Below are positions 33,041 to 41,984 of a stretch of 64,000 nucleotides of DNA, piece by piece. Source of the stretch: Blautia sp. An81 (GTDB taxonomy: Bacteria > Bacillota > Clostridia > Lachnospirales > Lachnospiraceae). The notes under the pieces are model-generated. The model was not told the origin of the DNA, made no database searches, and worked only from the letters and a program-made list of their open reading frames with translations. Both the position numbers and the translations under genes were made by a program. Location: contig NZ_NFHH01000001.1 in the NCBI RefSeq assembly GCF_002161285.1, positions 186,001 to 250,000 on the forward strand, in the 5' to 3' direction. Every line of letters begins with the position of its first letter. Position 1 is the first letter of the stretch.

Positions 33041-34318
33041 TTACTTATTGCAGTCCAGTTCCTTATAGATATCAAAGCAGTCAAAGGTAGCAAAGTAATC
33101 CTTTGGTGTCTCCGCTCTCCTGATAAGCTGGGTAGTTCCGTCTTCTTTCAGCAGGATTTCTGCCGATTTTAATTTGCCATTGTAGTTATACCCCATAGCA
33201 AATCCATGAGCCCCTGTATCATGGATCACCAGAAGGTCTCCCATATCAATTTTCGGCAGCATTCTGTCCACTGCGAATTTATCATTGTTTTCACAGAGGG
33301 AACCGGTAATATCATATTTATGGTCACAGGGCTGGTCTTCCTTGCCCATAACTGTGATATGATGGTAAGCTCCGTACATAGCCGGACGCATAAGGTTTAC
33401 CGCACAGGCGTCTACTCCGATATATTCTTTATAGATATGTTTTTCATGGATTGCTTTTGTTACCAGGCAGCCGTAAGGTCCCATCATAAAACGGCCCAGT
33501 TCTGTGTAGATAGCCACGTCTCCCATGCCTGCCGGAACCAGAACTTCCTCGTAAACTTTCCGGACGCCTTCGCCAATAGCCCGGATGTCATTTGGCTCCT
33601 GGTCAGGACGGTAGGGAATTCCCACACCGCCGGAAAGATTGATAAAGCATACCTTAGCTCCTGTCTCTTTCTGAAGCTTTACTGCCAGTTCAAAAAGCTG
33701 TTTTGCCAGCATAGGATAATACTCGTTGGTCACAGTATTGCTGGCCAGGAAAGCATGGATACCAAACTCCTCTGCTCCCTTTGCTTTCAGGATACGGAAA
33801 GCCTCAAAAAGCTGCTCCTGGGTCATTCCGTACTTGGCATCTCCCGGATTGTCCATGATGCCATTGCTGATCTCAAAGATTCCACCTGGATTAAAACGGC
33901 AGCTGATTCTCTTTGGAATAGTTCCGATGGCTTCTTCCAGGAAAGGAATATGGGTAATGTCGTCCAGATTGATCGTCGCTCCCATCTCATAGGCGTACCG
34001 AAATTCTTCTGCCGGGGTATCATTGGAAGAAAACATAATGTCTTCTCCTGTGCAGCCTATGGCCTTGGACAGCATCAATTCTGTATAAGAGGAGCAGTCA
34101 CATCCGAATCCATACTCCCGAAGAATCTGGATCAGGAAAGGATTGGGCGTTGCTTTAACAGCAAAGTATTCTTTAAAACCTTTATTCCAGGAAAAAGCCT
34201 CCTTCATAGCCCTGGCATTTTCTCTTATGCCTTTTTCATCGTATAGGTGAAAGGGCGTAGGAAACTCTTTCACAATTTCATCTAACTGTTCTTTTGTCAC
34301 AAATGGCTTCTTCTCCAT
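33041..34318 (-). CDS. lysA: Diaminopimelate decarboxylase-type PLP enzyme
   Basis: 425 residues of a fold-III PLP decarboxylase. The PLP lysine is in EYFAVKATPNPF, the glycine loop in FINLSGGVGIPY, and the C-terminal active site in DITGSLCENNDKFAVDRMLPK and HDTGAHGFAMGYNYNG. LysA makes lysine from meso-diaminopimelate; arginine/ornithine or norspermidine decarboxylase relatives are alternatives but fit less well. The ATG at 34318 has AAGGAG upstream; the longer frame to 34357 does not. Its own promoter precedes it, and no lysine riboswitch is visible. Confidence 0.82.
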   Translation of the reverse strand: MEKKPFVTKEQLDEIVKEFPTPFHLYDEKGIRENARAMKEAFSWNKGFKEYFAVKATPNPFLIQILREYGFGCDCSSYTELMLSKAIGCTGEDIMFSSNDTPAEEFRYAYEMGATINLDDITHIPFLEEAIGTIPKRISCRFNPGGIFEISNGIMDNPGDAKYGMTQEQLFEAFRILKAKGAEEFGIHAFLASNTVTNEYYPMLAKQLFELAVKLQKETGAKVCFINLSGGVGIPYRPDQEPNDIRAIGEGVRKVYEEVLVPAGMGDVAIYTELGRFMMGPYGCLVTKAIHEKHIYKEYIGVDACAVNLMRPAMYGAYHHITVMGKEDQPCDHKYDITGSLCENNDKFAVDRMLPKIDMGDLLVIHDTGAHGFAMGYNYNGKLKSAEILLKEDGTTQLIRRAETPKDYFATFDCFDIYKELDCNK

Positions 34319-34389
34319 GTTTGTTCTCCTTTTTCTATTTAATCTGTATCTCAGCAAAAGGCTTCTCCGCCTGATAAAATCCAGAATTC

Positions 34390-34418
34390 ATTATACGGAA
34401 ATATCCTTTGATTTTCAA
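34390..34418 (-). promoter_or_regulatory. Promoter of lysA
   Basis: On the minus strand TTGAAA (34418-34413) and TATAAT (34395-34390) with a 17-base spacer. It lies about 70 bases before the lysA ATG. Confidence 0.8.
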
Positions 34419-34446
34419 GTCATTCCTGCAATTCTTTATTAACTTT

Positions 34447-35112
34447 TTAACGCATTGACGCAATCCAGTCTCGAACTTCCAGCAAAGAGTCCATTTTTCC
34501 GTCTAAAATATCTTCTACACAGGAGGAATCCTTCAAAAGATCCGGTACCATTACCGTGATCATTCCCGCCTGATGGGCAGAGCGAAGTCCATTGTAAGAA
34601 TCCTCCAGGGCCAATACTTTAGATGGAGGCAGCTTCAGACCCTGGCAGGCTTTTAAATATATTTCCGGGTCCGGCTTTGCCCTGGAAACCATATTTCCGG
34701 TGATCACTGTCTGAAAATATTCCCTGATTCCCTCTTTCTTCAGATTGCCGACTGCGTGTTCCTGGCTGGAAGAGGTGGCCACTGCCATGGGAATCTGCTC
34801 TTTTCTCAGAAAATCCAGCAGTTCATGGAGGCCCTTTTTTGTAGGAAGTCCATTGGCCCGTACATATTCCTGAAAGACACTTCTGTACAATTCCTGAAAT
34901 CTCTCAAAGGGAAAATTTCTCCCATATTTATTCTTAAAGTATTCCTCTCTGGTCTTTCTGTTAAGTCCTAACGTATGATAGATATGATCTCCCAAAGGTC
35001 CATAGCCCATCCTCTCTCCTGCAATATTCCAGGAGTACTGCACAATTCTTTCTGAATCAAACATCAGCCCGTCCATATCAAAGACAACGCCCAGTATCTC
35101 TCTTCTGTTCAT
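34447..35112 (-). CDS. HAD-family hydrolase, beta-phosphoglucomutase-like subclass
   Basis: 221 residues. The Asp nucleophile motif VVFDMDGLMFDSE is at the start, then VATSSSQEHA (motif II), a Lys in RAKPDPEIYLKAC (motif III) and LALEDSYNGLRSAHQAGM (motif IV). The small helical cap places it among beta-phosphoglucomutase/sugar-phosphatase members; substrate unknown. The ATG at 35112 follows GGAG by seven bases. It is downstream of pyruvate kinase but separated by a terminator. Confidence 0.9.
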   Translation of the reverse strand: MNRREILGVVFDMDGLMFDSERIVQYSWNIAGERMGYGPLGDHIYHTLGLNRKTREEYFKNKYGRNFPFERFQELYRSVFQEYVRANGLPTKKGLHELLDFLRKEQIPMAVATSSSQEHAVGNLKKEGIREYFQTVITGNMVSRAKPDPEIYLKACQGLKLPPSKVLALEDSYNGLRSAHQAGMITVMVPDLLKDSSCVEDILDGKMDSLLEVRDWIASMR

Positions 35113-35174
35113 ATTTACTCTCCATTTCATTTCCTGCAGCCTCATTTCTTCCCGTACTGCTCCCCGGAAAATCG

Positions 35175-35220
35175 AAAAAGCCGCTGTACCGGAGCATCAA
35201 CTCCCGAGCTGTACAGCGGC
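35175..35220 (-). terminator. Strong terminator after pyruvate kinase region
   Basis: On the minus strand GCCGCTGTAC (35220-35211) pairs perfectly with GTACAGCGGC (35189-35180), with an inner hairpin in the loop, followed by five T residues (35179-35175). Confidence 0.88.
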
Positions 35221-35328
35221 TCTCCCCTCTGATTCCGGCTAGCAGCAAGCCGGGCGGACATGAGAGCATGTCCATTCGGCAACTGTCGCAAAGGTCAAAG
35301 ACCCTAATACCTGCATCTTGGTCTTCGA
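35175..35328 (-). ncRNA. Candidate structured RNA / long 3' UTR after pyk
   Basis: The 154 bases between the pyk stop and the terminator contain several good stems on the minus strand: AAGACC/GGTCTT, GGACATG/CATGTCC with a tetraloop-sized gap, CCGGCT/AGCCGG and the terminator stem. No ORF fits. It could be a 3'-UTR-derived small RNA, or a leader for the downstream HAD gene ending in its own terminator. I do not recognise a known riboswitch class. Confidence 0.35.
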
Positions 35329-36765
35329 TTAAACTACTTCCAGAACATGAAGCATATTGGTGACTCTTCCTTCTGCCTTGGTATTATTCGTTGCAGGGTC
35401 ACCTGCAGTAATAACTACCGTCTGCCCCTTTCTCACCAAACGTTTTCTTTTAATCGTTTCCATAGCGTTTACAATAATATTCTCTGTAGTATCTTTAATA
35501 TAACCTTTCAGCGGAATAACTCCCCAGTATAACTGCATCTTATGCTGCACCATCTCATTAGGAGTTACTGCATAGATTGGCATGGAAGGACGGAAATTAG
35601 AAATCAGCCTGGCCGTCTTGCCGGACATGGTAGGAGTCACGATACATGCGGCGCCGATATTTCTGGCAGTACGCACAGAGGCAATACCAATAGCGGAAGA
35701 AATTTTGCTCTGCTCATACATGGTCCTGTGGTGAATATATTTTTCATAGTCCACATACTGCTCTGTATTCTCAGCAATCTCATTCATCATCTTCAGAGCT
35801 TCAATGGGATATTTGCCTGCCGCAGTCTCTCCGGAAAGCATAACTGCATCTGTACCGTCATAAATAGCATTTGCCACATCTGCTACTTCTGCTCTTGTAG
35901 GACGTGGGTTGCGGATCATAGAATCCAGCATCTGTGTAGCCGTGATAACCGGCACATAACGCTCATTACATTTTTTTATGATCATCTTCTGGATGTGAGG
36001 TACTTCCTGAGCCGGGATCTCTACGCCCAGATCTCCCCTAGCCACCATGATACCATCGGAAGCTTCGATGATTTCATCAATATTCTCCACACCTTCCGCA
36101 TTCTCAATTTTGGCAATGATAGAAATATGTTCTGCATGATTTTCCTTAAGAATTTTACGGATTTCTTTAACGCCTTTGGCGCTCCGGATAAAAGAGGCGG
36201 CGATAAAGTCAATGTCCTGCTGGATACCGAACAAAATATCGTCAATATCTTTTTCTGTAACAGCAGGAAGTTTTACCTTGACATTGGGCACATTTACACC
36301 CTTCCGCTCGCCAAGCTCTCCGCCGTTTTCCACGTGACAGACAATATTGCCGCTCTTGATCTGTTTTACCTTCAGTTCAATCAGACCGTCATCAATAAGA
36401 ATTCTGTCTCCCGCTTTTACGTCCTTAGCCAGGCCTGGATAAGTTACACAGCAGCCGGCTGCATTTCCGGTCATTTCTTCTGTATAGAGAATGAATTCGC
36501 TGCCTTCCTTAAGAGTTACCTTCTTTCCGCCTTCCAAAAGCCCTGTGCGGATTTCCGGTCCTTTGGTATCCAGGAGGATTGCCACCGGACGGTCCAGCTC
36601 TTCTCTTACATTTTTCAGGAGATTCATACGCTCTCTCTGCTCTTCGTGGTCTCCATGGGAAAAATTAAACCTTGCCACATTCATTCCGTTTTTCACCAAA
36701 GATTTCATAACCGTTTTCTTATCCGTATTCGGTCCCATGGTGCAGATAATCTTAGTACTTCTCAT
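35329..36765 (-). CDS. pyk: Pyruvate kinase
   Basis: 478 residues. Converts phosphoenolpyruvate and ADP to pyruvate and ATP. Signatures: TKIICTMGP, MNVARFNFSHGDHEEQ, ILLDTKGPEIRTG, the active-site segment IIAKIENAEGVENIDEI and IMVARGDLGVEIP. It ends at MLHVLEV and so lacks the extra PEP-utilising domain of Bacillus enzymes. The ATG is preceded by AGGAGG. It lies 48 bases after the rhomboid-like gene. Confidence 0.97.
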   Translation of the reverse strand: MRSTKIICTMGPNTDKKTVMKSLVKNGMNVARFNFSHGDHEEQRERMNLLKNVREELDRPVAILLDTKGPEIRTGLLEGGKKVTLKEGSEFILYTEEMTGNAAGCCVTYPGLAKDVKAGDRILIDDGLIELKVKQIKSGNIVCHVENGGELGERKGVNVPNVKVKLPAVTEKDIDDILFGIQQDIDFIAASFIRSAKGVKEIRKILKENHAEHISIIAKIENAEGVENIDEIIEASDGIMVARGDLGVEIPAQEVPHIQKMIIKKCNERYVPVITATQMLDSMIRNPRPTRAEVADVANAIYDGTDAVMLSGETAAGKYPIEALKMMNEIAENTEQYVDYEKYIHHRTMYEQSKISSAIGIASVRTARNIGAACIVTPTMSGKTARLISNFRPSMPIYAVTPNEMVQHKMQLYWGVIPLKGYIKDTTENIIVNAMETIKRKRLVRKGQTVVITAGDPATNNTKAEGRVTNMLHVLEVV

Positions 36766-36813
36766 CTCTTTTCTTCCTCCTATTTTTTAATGTAAATGTC
36801 ACTGTGTATTCTG

Positions 36814-37656
36814 TCACTTTATATGCTGGTGGGTAAACAGGTGATCCTGACAATATTCATAGTTCCCGTTACATTTTGAGCAAAAACGGAATTCCAGATC
36901 ATCTCCGTCATTTTCTGTTCTTCCGCAAACTGCGCATTTATGTTTGGTGATTCCAGGCGCCATCTTAGGATGGACCGCTTTCTGAAACTGCTGTCTCCGG
37001 CGTACCTCTTTTGGCGAAATCCTGCTGAAATTCCTGGTAGACAGGAAAAAGATAATAAAGTTCAGCAATGAAGCAATGATCACTGTCCGGATGGCCCAGC
37101 TTCCTCTCACCAGATCATAGAGAATATAAGCTGCATCCAGCCATGCCAGCCATTTGATCTTAATCGGTATGATCATCATAAACAGCACCTGCATATCAGG
37201 ATAGCTGAGAGCAAACGCCAGGAAAATAGACAGATTGATATAATATGTGGAGAAAGCAGGCGCATACATTACGCTGGAAGGCCCCATAATGAAATATAGA
37301 ATAAAGGCGCCAATCACGGTAAAGATCATTCCACTGAGAATATACACATTATAACGAAAGGCCCCCCAGGTTCTTTCCAGAGAACTCCCCAGGGAGTAAT
37401 AAAACAGCAGCATAATCACTACGAACAGGATATTGGAACTTGATGGCGGTATCAATATCCAGGATACCAGCCGCCAGATCTGAAAATGCAGAATATGATA
37501 GGGGCTGAGGTACAGATACCCCATCAGATTTACCCCTGTCAAGGCCTGCATATACACAAGAATATAGCCGATGATGTAACAGCCGATGATATATTTGGTA
37601 AGATTGTGGATCGCAAATCTTCCAAATTTCCGTTCCATTTTATTTAAGAAATTCAT
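36814..37656 (-). CDS. Rhomboid-fold membrane protein without protease motif, with C-terminal zinc-ribbon
   Basis: 280 residues, about six helices with rhomboid-like spacing (FQIWRLVSWILIPP, YSLGSSLERTWGAFRYNVYILSG). The expected catalytic GxSG is absent; the region reads AFSTYYINLSIFLAFAL. The protein is therefore a derlin/iRhom-like inactive rhomboid. A cytoplasmic tail carries a Cys/His cluster (HKCAVCGR, FCSKCNG, YCQDHLFTHQH) suited to zinc binding. Function unknown; perhaps binding or sorting of membrane clients. Confidence 0.75.
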   Translation of the reverse strand: MNFLNKMERKFGRFAIHNLTKYIIGCYIIGYILVYMQALTGVNLMGYLYLSPYHILHFQIWRLVSWILIPPSSSNILFVVIMLLFYYSLGSSLERTWGAFRYNVYILSGMIFTVIGAFILYFIMGPSSVMYAPAFSTYYINLSIFLAFALSYPDMQVLFMMIIPIKIKWLAWLDAAYILYDLVRGSWAIRTVIIASLLNFIIFFLSTRNFSRISPKEVRRRQQFQKAVHPKMAPGITKHKCAVCGRTENDGDDLEFRFCSKCNGNYEYCQDHLFTHQHIK

Positions 37657-37687
37657 TTTGTCTCCTCAATTTTCTAAAGTTCTGCTT

Positions 37688-38629
37688 TCAGAATAAATCC
37701 TTTTTGGAGAAGATAAACGCAATAATCAGGCTTAGAAGCAGAGCCAGGACAATAACAATGGCAAACCCTGCAGGATTTCCTGCAAAAGGCATGCCGTCAG
37801 CATCCAGATTCATACCATAAGCACTGAATATCATGGTTGGTATGGACAGCACAATGGTAACCGTAGCCAGAAATTTCATAACAATATTCAGGTTATTGGA
37901 AACAATAGATGCAAAAGCATCGGTCATGCTGCTCAGGATCCCGCTGTACACATTCGCCATTTCAATAGCCTGCTTATTCTCAATAATAACATCTTCCAAA
38001 AGGTCCGTGTCATCGGGATACTGCTTGATCCTCTCTACCCGGAGAAGACGTTCCAGAACCATTTCATTTGATTTCAGAGAAGTAGTAAAATATACCAGAG
38101 ATTTCTCAAGCTCCAAAAGTTCTATAAGCTCTTCATTTCTGGTAGCCGCCTGAAGCTTTTCCTCTACTTCTTCGCTTTTCTTGTCAATGATCCGCAGATA
38201 GTGCAGAAACATACTGGCATTTTTATACAGGATCTGCAGAATAAACCGGGTCTTCATATACGTATAAAAATTCCGCACTCTCCCATCCATAAACCTTCCC
38301 AATACAGAAGTATCTTCCAGGCAGACAGTAATGATCACTTCGTCCGTTACAATAATGGACAAAGGAATCGTGCCATACCAGTCCTTCTCTCCCCTCTCTT
38401 CCAGAATAGGCGTATCCACGATGATCAAGGTATAATCATCCTCCACCTCGATACGGGAACGTTCTTCCTCATCCAAAGGTGCTCTCAAATCATCCACCTC
38501 AATATGAAACTGGTTGGAAACCTCGAAAATTTCTGTTGCGGTAGGATCTGTCAGAGCCAGCCAGCATCCCTCGCTGGCTTCCTCCACCTGATGGATCTTC
38601 CCATCCATTGTCTTAAAAATTCTAATCAT
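37688..38629 (-). CDS. corA: CorA-family magnesium/divalent cation channel
   Basis: 313 residues. A soluble alpha/beta N-domain is followed by a long helix and two C-terminal membrane helices. The pore signature is FSAYGMNLD, with GMN intact. It should form a pentameric Mg2+ channel in the cytoplasmic membrane. The ATG at 38629 has AAGGGAG five bases upstream; a TTG five codons earlier lies in that site. Confidence 0.9.
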   Translation of the reverse strand: MIRIFKTMDGKIHQVEEASEGCWLALTDPTATEIFEVSNQFHIEVDDLRAPLDEEERSRIEVEDDYTLIIVDTPILEERGEKDWYGTIPLSIIVTDEVIITVCLEDTSVLGRFMDGRVRNFYTYMKTRFILQILYKNASMFLHYLRIIDKKSEEVEEKLQAATRNEELIELLELEKSLVYFTTSLKSNEMVLERLLRVERIKQYPDDTDLLEDVIIENKQAIEMANVYSGILSSMTDAFASIVSNNLNIVMKFLATVTIVLSIPTMIFSAYGMNLDADGMPFAGNPAGFAIVIVLALLLSLIIAFIFSKKDLF

Positions 38630-38804
38630 GGTATCTCCCTTCAACTCCTGCCATGACCAGACAGAGCAAAAGGGCGGTGCCTGAGTCGTCAGCAGGAAAC
38701 ATATTCTGTTTTTTGTCTTATCTTATATTTCTCTCCAGGACGACAAGGCCCGCTTTCCATAATTTTGCACTTCCTTTTTTATAGTTTTATAAATATTTCT
38801 TTGG

Positions 38805-39866
38805 TTATTCTCCACATTCGCATTTTGAAAAAATAATGCTGTTGGGGGTTTCTACTTTCATCGGTTTTCCCTTCATGATCAGCAGTTTTTTCTCATAGTC
38901 AATAGCAAAAGTGGTAATCGAATTGGATTCATGGTTTACCACTGCCAGATGTTTTCCATCCGGAAATACATCCAGATCCTTGGGGTAATTTCCGCTGATC
39001 GGAAGGATAAATTGTGTCTCCAGAAGACCGGTTTCTTCATCTCTCTTATACATGGCTACCGTATCCTCTCCTGCTGTTGAGCAGAAAAGATACTTTCCAT
39101 CCGGAGAAAAACACAGCCCGGATGTAGCATCATGAATCTGATCATCCTTGGAAGCCAGGGTGGAGACCGTCTGTATTTTTTCAAATACCGGAGATTTTCC
39201 GGTTCCGTCGTATTTATAGACTTCAATGGTATTGTTCAACTCAAAATTCAGATAAGCAAATCTTCCATCCGGGCTGAATTTGATCAGTTTCGGACCGGAT
39301 TCTCTTTTGCATCTCAAAATATCTACCAGTTCCAGGCGCTTTGTCCTGCTGTTAATTCTGTATATCTTCATCTGGTCAATGCCATTGTCCACTGCACAGA
39401 GATATTTATTATCCGGTGTAGGACGGACGCAGCTTACATGGGGGCGGAAATTTCTCTCTCCCACGCTGCCCAGGCCTTTATGGAACACGCCATCTACAAC
39501 GCTTCCAAGACGGCCGTCTTTATGGGTATGCACTACGGTAACTTTTCCGTCATGGTATCCTGCCACAAAAAGATATTTGCCTTCTTCGTCCGTAGACAGA
39601 TGGCAGCCCCTCATTCCGTCAATATCCACTTTATTGATAAAAGTCAGATCTCCATCCGGCTCAATGGCAAATACTGCCACTCCTTCATCCGCTATGGAAT
39701 AAAGATATTTTCCATTTAATGAACGTGCCAGATGAGAAGAATTATTTACCGGAACGACTTTTCTCTCCTTTAAAGTCCCTTCCTCCACATTTACATCGTA
39801 TACATGGATTCCGATACTGCTTCCATGGGTATAAGTTCCGACATACGCAACATATTTCTCTTTCAT
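38805..39866 (-). CDS. Lactonase-family seven-bladed propeller protein (6-phosphogluconolactonase type)
   Basis: 353 residues with the repeated FSPDGKYLF / LSTDEEGKYLFVAGYHDG blade pattern of the YbhE/Pgl lactonase family (YVGTYTHGSSIGIHVYDV at the start, PTPDNKYLCAVDNGIDQMKIYRI in the middle). No signal peptide. 6-Phosphogluconolactonase is the reference activity, but many relatives act on other lactones, so I give no gene symbol. It has its own promoter and is divergent from the pot operon. Confidence 0.85.
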   Translation of the reverse strand: MKEKYVAYVGTYTHGSSIGIHVYDVNVEEGTLKERKVVPVNNSSHLARSLNGKYLYSIADEGVAVFAIEPDGDLTFINKVDIDGMRGCHLSTDEEGKYLFVAGYHDGKVTVVHTHKDGRLGSVVDGVFHKGLGSVGERNFRPHVSCVRPTPDNKYLCAVDNGIDQMKIYRINSRTKRLELVDILRCKRESGPKLIKFSPDGRFAYLNFELNNTIEVYKYDGTGKSPVFEKIQTVSTLASKDDQIHDATSGLCFSPDGKYLFCSTAGEDTVAMYKRDEETGLLETQFILPISGNYPKDLDVFPDGKHLAVVNHESNSITTFAIDYEKKLLIMKGKPMKVETPNSIIFSKCECGE

Positions 39867-39914
39867 TTATGCAATACCCTCCTGTATTTATTGTTTTTAC
39901 CACATGACAAATCT

Positions 39915-39969
39915 GTATCCCCTGCGGGATACCTAGTGCCATTCTACCACAAAGTTTTTTTTTATACAA
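39915..39969 (-). promoter_or_regulatory. Promoter and hairpin before the lactonase-family gene
   Basis: Minus strand: TTGTAT (39969-39964), 17 bases, then TAGAAT (39946-39941) with a TGG extension (extended -10). GTATCCC/GGGATAC (39915-39921 and 39926-39932), a 7-bp palindromic stem, lies just downstream in the leader and could be an operator or hairpin. Confidence 0.6.
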
Positions 39970-40033
39970 CTGAAAAACTGACCCAATCTTACCTTTTACC
40001 GGTTCTTTCTGAAGAATTTACATTTCCGGTATA

Positions 40034-40061
40034 TTGACAGGAATTCCCCCTCCTGTATAAT
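40034..40061 (+). promoter_or_regulatory. Promoter of the potABCD-rluA operon
   Basis: TTGACA (40034-40039), 16-base spacer, TATAAT (40056-40061), both perfect hexamers, about 40 bases before potA. Confidence 0.85.
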
Positions 40062-40102
40062 AGATGTAATGTCGAAATTTCATTATATAAAGGAGATTTG
40101 AA

Positions 40103-41176
40103 ATGAATCATACATTAGTCGATTTGATTGATATATCCAAAAGTTTTGGGGATCAGATCGTCCTGGATAAGTTGAATCTTTCCATCCGGGAAAATGAATT
40201 TCTTACCCTTCTTGGGCCAAGCGGCTGCGGCAAAACCACTACCCTGCGTATCCTGGGGGGATTTGAAATCCCTGATTCCGGGAGAGTAATTTTCGATGGA
40301 GCTGATATTACCAGTCTGCCTCCCAACAAAAGAAACCTGAACACTGTGTTCCAGAAATATGCGCTTTTTTCCCATATGAATATAGAGGAAAATATTGCTT
40401 TTGGTCTGAAGATCTCCGGGAAAAGCGCTTCCTATATCAAAGATAAGATCAAATATGCCCTGAAGCTGGTAAATCTGGAGGGCTTTGAAAACCGTCTTCC
40501 GGATTCTTTAAGCGGTGGCCAGCAGCAGCGGGTAGCTATTGCCCGGGCCATTGTCAATGAGCCCCGGCTTCTGCTTCTGGATGAACCTCTTGGAGCTCTG
40601 GACCTGAAGCTCCGTCAGGACATGCAGTATGAACTGATCCGTCTGAAAAACGAACTGGGCATCACCTTTATCTATGTAACCCACGACCAGGAGGAAGCCC
40701 TGACTATGTCCGATACTATCGTGGTCATGAACCAGGGCTATATCCAGCAGATGGGTTCTCCGGAAGATATTTACAACGAACCTCAAAATGCTTTCGTGGC
40801 TGATTTTATCGGAGAGAGTAATATTATTTCCGGCGTCATGCTGGAAGACAGGCTGGTGGAAATCCTCGGTGCTAAATTCCCCTGTGTGGATACAGGCTTT
40901 GGAAAAAATAAGCCTGTAGACGTTGTGATCCGTCCGGAAGACGTGGACCTTCTTCCTCCTGAAAAAGGCACCATACAGGGTGTGGTCTCCCATCTGATTT
41001 TTAAAGGCGTCCACTACGAGATGGAAGTCCAGGCCAACGGATTCGAATGGCTGGTCCACAGCACGGACATGTTTCCTGTGGGACAGCAGGTAGGCATCCA
41101 TGTGGATCCCTTTGATATCCAGATCATGAACAAGCCGGAATCTGAGGATGAGGAGGCGCTGGGTGTCAATGAATAA
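40103..41176 (+). CDS. potA: Spermidine/putrescine ABC transporter ATPase
   Basis: 357 residues. Walker [11 protein letters not shown], signature [14 protein letters not shown], Walker [13 protein letters not shown] and switch His THDQEEAL are intact. A C-terminal TOBE domain follows residue 240. It energises polyamine uptake with the downstream PotB and PotCD proteins. A strong AAAGGAG site precedes the ATG. Confidence 0.95.
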   Translation: MNHTLVDLIDISKSFGDQIVLDKLNLSIRENEFLTLLGPSGCGKTTTLRILGGFEIPDSGRVIFDGADITSLPPNKRNLNTVFQKYALFSHMNIEENIAFGLKISGKSASYIKDKIKYALKLVNLEGFENRLPDSLSGGQQQRVAIARAIVNEPRLLLLDEPLGALDLKLRQDMQYELIRLKNELGITFIYVTHDQEEALTMSDTIVVMNQGYIQQMGSPEDIYNEPQNAFVADFIGESNIISGVMLEDRLVEILGAKFPCVDTGFGKNKPVDVVIRPEDVDLLPPEKGTIQGVVSHLIFKGVHYEMEVQANGFEWLVHSTDMFPVGQQVGIHVDPFDIQIMNKPESEDEEALGVNE

Positions 41177-41984
41177 GCGAAAACTTCTCACAGGTCCCTA
41201 TCTGGTATGGGCGGTGGCCTTTATCCTGATCCCTCTGGCAGTGGTCCTCTATTATGGACTGACCAACAGCGATGGGCAGTTTACCTTTGAAAATATCCTG
41301 GCTATCGGGACTGTGGAAAATTTTAAGGCTCTCTGCCTTTCTCTTCTCCTGTCCCTTATAAGCACCCTGATCTGTCTTCTGCTGGCCTATCCCCTGGCTA
41401 TGATGCTTTCTGATATGAAAGTAAGCCAGACCAGCTTTATGGTGCTTCTCTTTATCCTGCCGATGTGGATGAACTTTCTGCTCCGGACCATGGCCTGGCA
41501 GACTCTTCTGGAAAAAAACGGCGTGATCAACCAGATCCTCTCTTTTTTCCACCTGCCCTCTATACAGATCATCAATACGCCATGGGCCATTATCCTTGGA
41601 ATGGTCTACAATTTTCTGCCTTTTATGGTATTGCCCCTGTATAATGTACTGTCTAAAATCGACAAAGACGTCATCCTGGCAGCCAGAGACCTGGGCGCTA
41701 CTCCTGTGTACACCTTCCGAAAGATCATCTTTCCACTGAGCCTGCCGGGGGTGATTTCCGGTATCACCATGGTATTTGTACCGGCTCTTACTACCTTTGT
41801 TATTTCCGACCTGCTGGGAGGCAGCAAGATCCTGCTGATCGGAAATGTCATTGACCGTCAGTTTCAGCAGGGAAGCAACTGGCATGTGGGAAGCGGACTT
41901 TCCCTGGTACTGATGATTTTTATCCTGCTCAGTATGTTCCTCACCGGAAAATATGACAAAAACGGAGAAGGAGGTATGTTCTGA
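41169..41984 (+). CDS. potB: Polyamine ABC transporter permease PotB
   Basis: 271 residues with six membrane helices and the EAA loop [28 protein letters not shown] that docks PotA. It overlaps the end of potA. A GTG at 41163 has better spacing (six bases) from AGGAGG than the ATG at 41169 (twelve bases), so the start may be two codons earlier. Translational coupling is likely. Confidence 0.93.
   Translation: MNKRKLLTGPYLVWAVAFILIPLAVVLYYGLTNSDGQFTFENILAIGTVENFKALCLSLLLSLISTLICLLLAYPLAMMLSDMKVSQTSFMVLLFILPMWMNFLLRTMAWQTLLEKNGVINQILSFFHLPSIQIINTPWAIILGMVYNFLPFMVLPLYNVLSKIDKDVILAARDLGATPVYTFRKIIFPLSLPGVISGITMVFVPALTTFVISDLLGGSKILLIGNVIDRQFQQGSNWHVGSGLSLVLMIFILLSMFLTGKYDKNGEGGMF

Noticed and set aside
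33206-34246. 346-codon plus-strand frame
   Set aside because: Antisense to lysA; no domain recognised.
34319-34446. Lysine riboswitch before lysA
   Set aside because: Only about 130 bases, with a good promoter 70 bases from the start; no room for a riboswitch and no multi-helix fold seen.
35542-36795. 417-codon open frame on the plus strand opposite pyruvate kinase
   Set aside because: Fully antisense to a well-conserved pyk gene, rich in His/Cys/Phe as antisense frames are, no ribosome site or recognisable domain.
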